From positions 3,410,001 to 3,474,000 of the forward strand of contig CP066552.1 in assembly GCA_016415585.1 (NCBI GenBank): a stretch of 64,000 nt of DNA, written 5' to 3'. The notes under the pieces were generated by a model, which saw only the letters and a program-made list of their open reading frames with translations, ran no database searches and was not told where the DNA came from. This document shows, one piece after another, positions 57,583 through 64,000 of this stretch. Position 1 is the first letter of the stretch; each line of letters begins with the position of its first letter. The DNA is from Pectobacterium carotovorum. GTDB taxonomy: Bacteria; Pseudomonadota; Gammaproteobacteria; Enterobacterales; Enterobacteriaceae. The position numbers and the translations under genes are program-made.

Positions 57583-58710
57583 TTATTTCTTCGCTGGCAG
57601 CGTAACCCAATAGCCTGGCTGATAGGGCAGCGGCAGGAACTTCTCATGGAAGGTACGGAACGTTGCATCAGGATCGATATCCTTAAACAGTTCCGGGTGC
57701 ATCCATTTTGCTAATACCTGAATCGCTACAAACTGATACGGGCTGTCATAGAACTGATGCCAGATGGCATGCGCATTGCCGTCGGTTGCTACTGGCAGCG
57801 TTTTGAATGCTGAGCGTTCCATCAGTTTTTGCAGGCGTTGCAGCGCTTCCTTCTGATCGGCTCCCGGCCCAACGCCAACCCAGCCATTCGCCGTGTTGTA
57901 GTTTTTCCAGTTAGCCCCAGTCACCACCACCACATCCGGGCGAGAGCTGATAATTTGTTCAGGGTTCAGCGTACCAAACGTGCCGGGGATGATGTTCTTG
58001 GCAATGTTGTCACCGCCAGCGGCCTCAACCATACGACCAAAGTTCTCATCACCGAATGACATGCAGCACTCTTCATCATAGCCGCCCGCGCGGTCGATCA
58101 TCACTTTCGGACGTGGACCCTGATAGTTCTTCAACCGATCGGTGACAAGCTCAATCTGCTCACGACGGAACTTAATAATCTCTTCCGCACGCTGTGGTTT
58201 GCCAACCAGTTGGCCCATGATGTGAATGCTTTTTTCTGCGTTCTCAAACGGCTTCTCGCGGAAATCGATGAACACCACCGGAATGCCCAGCGAACTGAGC
58301 TTCTCAATCAACTTGCCTTCATCCGTCGCCGCTTTTGATTCCAGATTCATCAGTACCAAATCCGGCTTCAGCGTCAATGCCTGCTCGACGTTGAAAGTGC
58401 CGTCTTTCGCTCCGCCAAAGGTCGGCAGCTTTTTAATTTCTGGGTATTGCTTTTCGTAAGCCAAATAGCCGTCGTAATCGGCTTTCGGCAAATCGTCACG
58501 CCAGCCCACTACGCGCTGGAACGGAGCCTCGGTATCAAAGGCAGCCAGCAGATAAATCTGTCGACCTTCCCCTAAGATAATCCGCTTCACTTCGGATTTG
58601 ATTTCTACCTTCCTGCCACTAACGTCTTCAATAACAATCGGGTTAGCGCTGGCGACAACGCTCGCACTCAGCCCCAACAGAGCAACGACTGAAAACAGCC
58701 ATTTCTTCAT
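57583..58710 (-). CDS. Periplasmic metal-chelate ABC substrate-binding protein
   Basis: 375-residue FecB/BtuF-type (cluster A-II) binding protein with a signal peptide ending near VASANP. It has family segments IEDVSGRKVEI, PDLVLMNLES, LNPEQIISSRPDVVVVTG and QVLAKWMHPELF. No permease or ATPase gene is adjacent, so it may serve a transporter encoded elsewhere. A strong Fur box just upstream points to iron control. The ligand (ferric siderophore, haem or other) is not evident. Confidence 0.88.
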   Translation of the reverse strand: MKKWLFSVVALLGLSASVVASANPIVIEDVSGRKVEIKSEVKRIILGEGRQIYLLAAFDTEAPFQRVVGWRDDLPKADYDGYLAYEKQYPEIKKLPTFGGAKDGTFNVEQALTLKPDLVLMNLESKAATDEGKLIEKLSSLGIPVVFIDFREKPFENAEKSIHIMGQLVGKPQRAEEIIKFRREQIELVTDRLKNYQGPRPKVMIDRAGGYDEECCMSFGDENFGRMVEAAGGDNIAKNIIPGTFGTLNPEQIISSRPDVVVVTGANWKNYNTANGWVGVGPGADQKEALQRLQKLMERSAFKTLPVATDGNAHAIWHQFYDSPYQFVAIQVLAKWMHPELFKDIDPDATFRTFHEKFLPLPYQPGYWVTLPAKK

Positions 58711-58739
58711 TCTTATTCCCTTCTGCGATTATGGTTACA

Positions 58740-58758
58740 AATGATAATAGTTATCATT
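58740..58758 (-). promoter_or_regulatory. Fur box
   Basis: AATGATAATAGTTATCATT is a near-perfect palindrome matching the Fur consensus (GATAATGATAATCATTATC type), about 30 bases before the binding-protein start. Confidence 0.9.
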
Positions 58759-58828
58759 ATTTAAATGATATCCTGCCGTGATTATCAGAAGCAATGGGTT
58801 TTTAGCGCAGCGTTAATAAAAGGAAAAA

Positions 58829-59932
58829 TCAGCCGGAGAAGGGCCGAATGCCGCCCATCATCGCGGGCTGTGCACTGAGGTAAAACAGGACGCCAGAGCC
58901 AACTAAAATCAGCCCGCCAGCAAACGCCAGAAGAGAAAACGTTGCACGCTGCCACACGGGTGATACGCGGTTTGCACCTAAGCGCTCAACCACGCGACGG
59001 CAGTAAAAAACCAACACGGCCAGTGCCGAGATCGTAATTGCCGTTCCGGCAGCCATCACCAGCGCAGAGGCCACGCCCCACCAATACACGCCGATCACTT
59101 TAGAGAAAAGCAGCACCAGAATAGCACCTGAGCACGGGCGCATCCCCATCGCCAACACAATCATCAGCCGCGTACGCCAGTTGCTATCGCGCTCAAGTTC
59201 CTCATTGCTCGGGAGATGGCGGTGCCCGCAGCCGCAGTCGGCATCGTGCTGATGAGGAGAAGAGGAAAGCATAGGCATCGGGCGAAGCGCCATACGTCTA
59301 TCGGTCGGTACGTTAAGCTGGGTTGCATTCAAAGAATCTACGTGTAAAGGCGTCACGCGCAAAATCGTCGCGGGCTTAGGCTGCCGAACAAGGACGATAT
59401 ACAGCTGTTTCAACGCGCGGAAACAGAGCAGTAGCCCCAACCCCGCAACGAGCACGAAGCTCCCCTTTTCCATCCAGAAACTACTGTTATGCAACGTTCG
59501 ACTCGACAGTTGCAAAATCCCTAACACCATGGTCACCAGCGCGACTGCCATCAGCCCCTGAACCAGCGACGCGGCAAGCGTCAACTTCAGGCTGCTTTTC
59601 AGCTTCGACGGGTGCGTAGCCAGATAGGTCATGATGACGACTTTACCGTGCCCCGGCCCGACGGCATGAAGCACGCCATAGACCAGACTGAACATCATCA
59701 GGCTCAGCCCCGCCTGATGCGGCTGCTGTTCCACCATCTGCAACAGGTGCGACATCTGCTGATGCAGCGATTTCTGCCAGATCGCGCTTTGCAGCACGAT
59801 TTGCGGCCAGTATCCCACGATGTAATGCAACGCCGAGGCCAGCAGTGCCAAAAACAGCCACAGCGGCCACAGATCGCGCAATCGGCTCAACAACGGGCGC
59901 TGACGCGGCAGCGAACCGAGATTCACTGACAT
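58829..59932 (-). CDS. NicO-family nickel/cobalt permease
   Basis: 367-residue inner-membrane protein with about seven helices. It has the family motifs HAVGPGHGKVVIMTYL and GMRPCSGAILVLL, and a His/Cys-rich cytoplasmic loop (HQHDADCGCGHRH) likely to bind metal. NicO/RcnA proteins move nickel or cobalt; direction is uncertain. Its start overlaps the end of the DUF1007 gene by ten bases, so the pair is coupled. Confidence 0.88.
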   Translation of the reverse strand: MSVNLGSLPRQRPLLSRLRDLWPLWLFLALLASALHYIVGYWPQIVLQSAIWQKSLHQQMSHLLQMVEQQPHQAGLSLMMFSLVYGVLHAVGPGHGKVVIMTYLATHPSKLKSSLKLTLAASLVQGLMAVALVTMVLGILQLSSRTLHNSSFWMEKGSFVLVAGLGLLLCFRALKQLYIVLVRQPKPATILRVTPLHVDSLNATQLNVPTDRRMALRPMPMLSSSPHQHDADCGCGHRHLPSNEELERDSNWRTRLMIVLAMGMRPCSGAILVLLFSKVIGVYWWGVASALVMAAGTAITISALAVLVFYCRRVVERLGANRVSPVWQRATFSLLAFAGGLILVGSGVLFYLSAQPAMMGGIRPFSG

Positions 59933-60582
59933 TGCAACGTCACCCGCTGTGCAAACTGTTTCCCCAGCTCCATGTCTTCATCCGGTGCATCGTTCTTATC
60001 CAGCGACAGCGCATAGGATTGCAGTTCAGCGTTAGGTTCCGGCGTGACGAGCGAAGTTTTACAACGTGAAGCCAGCGCAGGTGCAAGCGTAACGGCTTTG
60101 TCATTCTGGTAGGACATATCGACAAAGTAGGTAGGATCGTAAGTAGAAATCAGCAAAGGCTTGCCCGCCAGCGGCTGTGGATGCGCCAGCGGCAGCACAA
60201 ACTCCAGTACCGCCTGATTGCCTTTGCGGGAAAGGTGATATTCGGTTGGCATCGGCGCATATTTCACGGGCTGACCATCACGATAAATATCGGTGAAATA
60301 GTGCTGCCCTAACACATTTGCCATCACTTCCGCCGCCAGCTTTTTCCAGACTTCAGAGTCCTTCTTCGCCTTCCCTGCATCATACAACAGGTCGGCAGAC
60401 GTGATGGGATCCATCGTCCACAGCATACGTAAACCGGTGATGTTGTCGTTCTTGCTCTCAACTGTCGTCTGCATATCAATAAAACTGTGTGGGTGAGCGA
60501 AAACGGGCTGGCCGAATGCCAAACCTGTCATCAGCAACGTTATCCGTCCGCACCACCGTTTCAAAGCGTTATAATGTAACAT
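59923..60582 (-). CDS. DUF1007 periplasmic protein
   Basis: About 219 residues with a signal peptide ending near VFAHPHSFIDM; the exposed HPHSF histidines after cleavage are typical of DUF1007 and may bind metal. ATG 60582 was chosen; a GTG four codons upstream is possible. Nearly always found next to NicO permeases, where it is thought to deliver or sense nickel/cobalt. Function not proven. Confidence 0.85.
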   Translation of the reverse strand: MLHYNALKRWCGRITLLMTGLAFGQPVFAHPHSFIDMQTTVESKNDNITGLRMLWTMDPITSADLLYDAGKAKKDSEVWKKLAAEVMANVLGQHYFTDIYRDGQPVKYAPMPTEYHLSRKGNQAVLEFVLPLAHPQPLAGKPLLISTYDPTYFVDMSYQNDKAVTLAPALASRCKTSLVTPEPNAELQSYALSLDKNDAPDEDMELGKQFAQRVTLQCQ

Positions 60583-60625
60583 TATTTTTACCACACTACG
60601 TTATCTTGACAGTACACGCCATTTC

Positions 60626-61786
60626 TTACGCCTTTTCGACAGCAGTATGGTGGCTGACAGAAGGCCGAATAAACAGGGCCGGAACCGCCAGCAGCGCCAT
60701 CACCCAGAACGTACCGCCCTGCAGGTGTTCGAACAGAAAACCGGACACCATCGTCATCACCGCAATACTCCCGCCCATTGCCAACGCGGAATACACCGCC
60801 TGTAACCGCAATACGTCCCCATCGCTGCGTGCCGCGATAAAGCGCATGGCCGCCAGATGGCACACGGTGAACGTACCGCAGTGCAATATCTGTATCACAA
60901 TCAGCCACGGCAGAGCCACTGTCGCGCCCATCAAGCCCCAGCGCACCACGCCGCATACGGCCGAGAGCAAAAGAAGCTGTCTCGCACTCCAGCGTCGGAA
61001 CAGGCGCTGGCTGAAAGTGAAGATGACAATCTCCGCAACCACGCCTAACGACCAGAGATAGCCGATAATCGAGGCGGAATAGCCCGAATCCTGCCAATAA
61101 ATGACGCTGAAACCATAGTAAGCCGCGTGTGCCCCCTGTAACAGGGACACGCAAAGCAGGAAACGCCATACCGCGGGTTCGGTCAGCAACGTTTTCCACG
61201 GTGTGACGTTGACTGATTGGGCTGTCGACGCTGCCGCTTGCGGCATCACGCTGGGACGAAGCAGCATGCCTAATAGCATCACAACCAGCCCCGCGCTGAG
61301 GATTGCCAGAATCGCCGGATGTCCCCAGATAGCGACCAGTTCACCCGTTGCTGCAGAAGCGATAACAAACGCTATCGAGCCCCAGACGCGCACCTTGCCA
61401 TAATCCATCACGATCTGCCGCTGCCAGGTCGCGGCTAATGCATCGGTCAGCGGCACCAACGGTGCGAAAAACAGGTTAAACCCGATCATCACTATCATCA
61501 GCCACAGCCAGGCATTCCCCAGCCAGAAACCGACGGCCAGCGCTAGTGACAGCAACGCCAGCCCACGTAATACCGTAATTAATTTGGACGGATCTTTCAC
61601 GCTGGGCGTGATGACCAGACTGCCGACGAAGCGCGCCACCAGCCCCGCTCCCAACAGCATGCCGATGGACTCAGCGGACAGCCCCTCGCCTTTCAGCCAT
61701 CCGCCCCAAAACGGCAGGAAAACACCATAGCAAAAAAAATAGGTGAAATAGCTCAGCGCCAACCAGCGCGTCGATTGCAAAACCAT
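60626..61786 (-). CDS. hcaT: MFS transporter HcaT
   Basis: 386-residue major facilitator protein with 12 helices, closely similar to E. coli HcaT (MVLQSTRWLALSYFTYFF, VMIGFNLFFAPLVPLTDALA, QGAHAAYYGFSVIYWQ, ILHCGTFTVCHLAAMRFIA). HcaT is called a 3-phenylpropionate transporter, although the hca degradation genes are not in this window, so the substrate here may differ. Confidence 0.92.
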   Translation of the reverse strand: MVLQSTRWLALSYFTYFFCYGVFLPFWGGWLKGEGLSAESIGMLLGAGLVARFVGSLVITPSVKDPSKLITVLRGLALLSLALAVGFWLGNAWLWLMIVMIGFNLFFAPLVPLTDALAATWQRQIVMDYGKVRVWGSIAFVIASAATGELVAIWGHPAILAILSAGLVVMLLGMLLRPSVMPQAAASTAQSVNVTPWKTLLTEPAVWRFLLCVSLLQGAHAAYYGFSVIYWQDSGYSASIIGYLWSLGVVAEIVIFTFSQRLFRRWSARQLLLLSAVCGVVRWGLMGATVALPWLIVIQILHCGTFTVCHLAAMRFIAARSDGDVLRLQAVYSALAMGGSIAVMTMVSGFLFEHLQGGTFWVMALLAVPALFIRPSVSHHTAVEKA

Positions 61787-61918
61787 GATTCCTCCCTTTC
61801 AGTGACGAACTCCCCTAGCTTCGGCACTTTTTTGCTGGTTACTGTGTCAGAGTGCACACGGCGGCGCAACGCGTTATTCGTCATTAAACGCGAACGGAGA
61901 TACCAGCCCGATCGACAG

Positions 61919-61990
61919 GCATAAAAAATTTCCGGGAGAAATTTTTAACGTTGCGTCAGCAACGGCCCGCAGGGATAGCCGCCATAAAAA
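61919..61990 (+). repeat. Modular palindromic repeat, copy E
   Basis: AAAAATTTCCGGGAGAAATTTTT palindrome split by the middle, AACGTTGCGTCAGCAACGG, CCCGCAGGG, ATAGCCGCC and ATAAAAAACG. Its tail overlaps the glyA terminator start. Lies between hcaT and glyA. Confidence 0.65.
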
Positions 61991-62014
61991 ACGCCAGCAC
62001 TCAGGCTGGCGTTT
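61985..62014 (-). terminator. Terminator after glyA
   Basis: Stem AACGCCAGC / GCTGGCGTT with loop ACTCAG and an A run that becomes a U run on the minus strand. Confidence 0.9.
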
Positions 62015-62053
62015 GGGAAGTGTTCCGACAGTGATGTCAGAGAAAATGCCGAA

Positions 62054-63307
62054 TTATGCGTAAACCGGGAAGCGGGCGCAGATATCCAGAACTTTCTGTT
62101 TCACGCGTTCAATGGTCGCCTCGTCGTTGATGTTGTCTAACACATCACAGATCCAGCCAGCCAGTTCACGTACTTCCGCTTCTTTAAAGCCACGACGAGT
62201 TGCCGCTGGTGTACCGATACGGATACCAGAAGTCACAAACGGGCTCTTCGGATCGTTAGGCACGCTGTTTTTGTTCACGGTGATATTTGCACGGCCCAGC
62301 GCAGCATCAGCTTCTTTACCGGTCAGGTTTTTGCTCACCAGATCCAGCAGGAACAGGTGGTTGCTGGTTGCACCAGAAACGACGTTAAAACCACGTGACA
62401 GGAAGACTTCAACCATTGCTTTGGCGTTTTTCGCGACCTGCTGCTGATAAACCTTGAATTCAGGCTCCATCGCTTCTTTCAGCGCAACCGCTTTACCCGC
62501 GATAACGTGCATCAACGGGCCGCCCTGACCGCCAGGGAAAACAGCTGAGTTCAGTTTTTTGTACAGCTCTTCGTCGCCGCCTTTCGCCAGAATCAGGCCA
62601 CCGCGTGGACCAGCCAGCGTTTTGTGCGTGGTGGTGGTCACGATGTGAGCATGAGGAACCGGGTTAGGGTAAACATCTGCGGCAATCAGACCGGCAACGT
62701 GTGCCATATCAACAAACAGGTAAGCACCGATGCTGTCAGCGATTTCGCGCATCTTCGCCCAGTCAACCACGCCGGAGTAAGCAGAGAAACCGCCAACGAT
62801 CATTTTTGGCTTATGCGTACGCGCTAGTTCAGCCATTTCGTCGTAGTCGATCTTGCCGCTTTCGTCGATGCCGTAAGGAATGACGTTATACAGTTTGCCC
62901 GACAGGTTAACCGGAGAACCGTGCGTCAGGTGACCACCATGTGCCAGGTTCATACCCAGAATGGTGTCGCCCGGCTGCAGCAGCGCGGTGTAAACGGCAA
63001 AATTCGCCTGAGAGCCGGAGTGCGGCTGCACGTTGGCATAATCTGCACCGAACAGCGCTTTCGCACGGTCGATCGCCAGTTGCTCAACGATATCAACATA
63101 CTCACAGCCGCCGTAGTAACGTTTGCCCGGATAACCTTCAGCATACTTGTTCGTCAGCTGAGACCCTTGAGCCTGCATAACGCGTGGGCTGGTGTAGTTT
63201 TCTGACGCAATCAGTTCAATGTGCTCTTCCTGACGCACCACTTCTTGCTCCATTGCTTGCCACAGGTCGGCATCATAATCGGCAATGTTCATTTCACGCT
63301 TTAACAT
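62054..63307 (-). CDS. glyA: Serine hydroxymethyltransferase
   Basis: PLP enzyme that interconverts serine and glycine and charges tetrahydrofolate with one-carbon units. The 417-residue product starts [16 protein letters not shown] as in E. coli and has the PLP lysine in [24 protein letters not shown] ribosome site precedes ATG 63307. A PurR-like operator lies upstream. Divergent from hmp, as in E. coli. Confidence 0.97.
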   Translation of the reverse strand: MLKREMNIADYDADLWQAMEQEVVRQEEHIELIASENYTSPRVMQAQGSQLTNKYAEGYPGKRYYGGCEYVDIVEQLAIDRAKALFGADYANVQPHSGSQANFAVYTALLQPGDTILGMNLAHGGHLTHGSPVNLSGKLYNVIPYGIDESGKIDYDEMAELARTHKPKMIVGGFSAYSGVVDWAKMREIADSIGAYLFVDMAHVAGLIAADVYPNPVPHAHIVTTTTHKTLAGPRGGLILAKGGDEELYKKLNSAVFPGGQGGPLMHVIAGKAVALKEAMEPEFKVYQQQVAKNAKAMVEVFLSRGFNVVSGATSNHLFLLDLVSKNLTGKEADAALGRANITVNKNSVPNDPKSPFVTSGIRIGTPAATRRGFKEAEVRELAGWICDVLDNINDEATIERVKQKVLDICARFPVYA

Positions 63308-63443
63308 CCGGATCTCCTGACTCAGCTAACATAAATATACTGGGAATTAATGGCCCATTTGGGAATTGGGCTACCCTTTTGGGGAATGGCGTATAGTGTA
63401 AACCGTTTTTCCCTCATGAAGATAGGTCTTGACAGAGGTTTTT

Positions 63444-63459
63444 ACGCAAACGATTAGCT
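63444..63459 (-). promoter_or_regulatory. Candidate PurR operator of glyA
   Basis: ACGCAAACGATTAGCT matches about 12 of 16 consensus positions. E. coli glyA is a PurR target, which supports it. Confidence 0.6.
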
Positions 63460-63614
63460 ACAGGCAGCACAAGGCTTCAGCAAATATCTGTTGCGCAGTG
63501 GTAAACGGATTTTTCTTCATTCTCAACCTGCTATTTCTTCATGTTATTCCCTTTGGCTCCGCCTAAAAACCCCTACCACCAAAAAGGTAATTTACAGCAG
63601 CGGACAAACCCAAT

Positions 63615-63637
63615 AAGATGCATATAAAATACAACTT
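63615..63637 (+). promoter_or_regulatory. NsrR operator of hmp
   Basis: A palindrome of AAGATGCAT, five bases, then ATACAACTT closely follows the NsrR consensus (AAGATGCATTT n AAATGCATCTT). It lies 30 bases before the hmp start, as expected for repression relieved by nitric oxide. Confidence 0.82.
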
Positions 63638-63667
63638 ATAAATCATACCAATAAATAAGGAGTCACC

Positions 63668-64000
63668 ATGCTGGATAACCAAACTATCGCCATCGTTAAA
63701 TCGACCATTCCTCTGCTGGCGGAAACCGGCCCGAAACTGACCGCGCATTTTTACGATCGCATGTTTACGCATAACCCTGAGCTCAAAGATATTTTTAACA
63801 TGAGCAACCAGCGCAATGGCGATCAGCGTGAAGCGCTGTTCAATGCCATCTGTGCTTATGCAACGAATATTGAAAACCTGACCGCGCTGCTGCCTGCAGT
63901 TGAGCGCATCGCCCAGAAGCACGCTAGCTTTAACATTCAGGCCGATCAGTATCAGATCGTGGGTAATCACTTATTGGCCACGCTGGATGAACTGTTTAGC
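63668..64000 (+). CDS. hmp: Flavohaemoglobin Hmp, N-terminal part
   Basis: Nitric-oxide dioxygenase that turns NO to nitrate. Only the first 111 residues (globin domain) lie in the window; the flavin-reductase part runs past the end. Proximal haem ligand His85 (IAQKHASF) and distal Tyr29 (AHFYDRMF) are present, and the sequence is nearly that of E. coli Hmp. An AAGGAG site precedes ATG 63668. Likely NsrR-controlled. Confidence 0.96.
   Translation, partial: MLDNQTIAIVKSTIPLLAETGPKLTAHFYDRMFTHNPELKDIFNMSNQRNGDQREALFNAICAYATNIENLTALLPAVERIAQKHASFNIQADQYQIVGNHLLATLDELFS

Larger units (their letters stand above)
63308..63667. other. Divergent glyA-hmp regulatory region
   Basis: 360 bases without a gene. 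It holds a candidate glyA promoter (minus-strand TACACT near 63395), a PurR-like box and an NsrR-like operator. MetR sites known in E. coli could not be confirmed here. Confidence 0.6.

Noticed and set aside
60588..61199. 203-codon minus-strand open frame
   Set aside because: Out-of-frame shadow of hcaT; glycine- and arginine-rich with no family match.

Overview
The window reads as chromosomal DNA of a soft-rot enterobacterium (Pectobacteriaceae, most likely Pectobacterium). The backbone gene order is enterobacterial: leuS-lptE-holA-nadD, rsfS-rlmH-mrdA-mrdB-rlpA, dacA-ybeD-lipB-lipA-tatE, yffB-dapE-ypfN-ypfH-tmcA-purC-bamC-dapA-gcvR-bcp, bepA-yfgD-hda-uraA-upp-purM-purN, and glyA/hmp. The proteins look like close relatives of the E. 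coli ones, but the intergenic repeats and accessory genes differ. The genus is an inference from gene content; no rRNA is present.

Layout. 1-12 kb: envelope growth and lipoate genes, including an LPS-transport lipoprotein, PBP2, RodA, RlpA, PBP5, LipB, LipA and TatE. 12-17 kb: a fluoride riboswitch with crcB, cspE, the racemase gene ygeA, the 19-codon gene ypfM, and yffB-dapE-(M15 peptidase)-ypfN. 17-20 kb: a chemoreceptor and ypfH. 20-40.5 kb: a large accessory block between ypfH and tmcA. 40.5-47.4 kb: tmcA-yeaL-purC-bamC-dapA, then gcvR-bcp. 47.6-49.4 kb: a two-gene ATPase/DUF4276 cassette where E. coli carries hyf genes. 49.5-57 kb: bepA, yfgD, hda, uraA-upp, purMN and speG. 57.5-64 kb: a Fur-box binding protein, a NicO-type metal permease with a DUF1007 partner, hcaT, glyA and the start of hmp.

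The most interesting part is 23.9-36.9 kb. It holds a TonB-dependent receptor with an N-terminal signalling domain, an SbmA/YddA-type membrane-ABC protein, a FecI-type sigma factor and FecR-type regulator, a private TonB-ExbB-ExbD motor, a PmbA/TldE-like and TldD-like protease pair, and a thioredoxin-headed protein of unknown C-terminal function. A conserved promoter-like sequence occurs upstream of the receptor-ABC, tonB-exbBD and pmbA-tldD-trx units. This suggests one sigma-controlled regulon that imports a ligand, probably a peptide, small protein or peptide-containing metal carrier, and processes it inside the cell. It resembles in logic the ferredoxin-piracy Fus system, but with TldD/TldE instead of an M16 protease.

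Further right, an AT-rich 3.5 kb insert (37.0-40.5 kb) is bracketed by two diverged copies of the tmcA 3' end. It carries a LuxR-type regulator, two small membrane proteins and a possible IS remnant. Several modular palindromic repeats and ERIC elements lie between genes, including one ERIC element apparently expanded by two copies of the other repeat.
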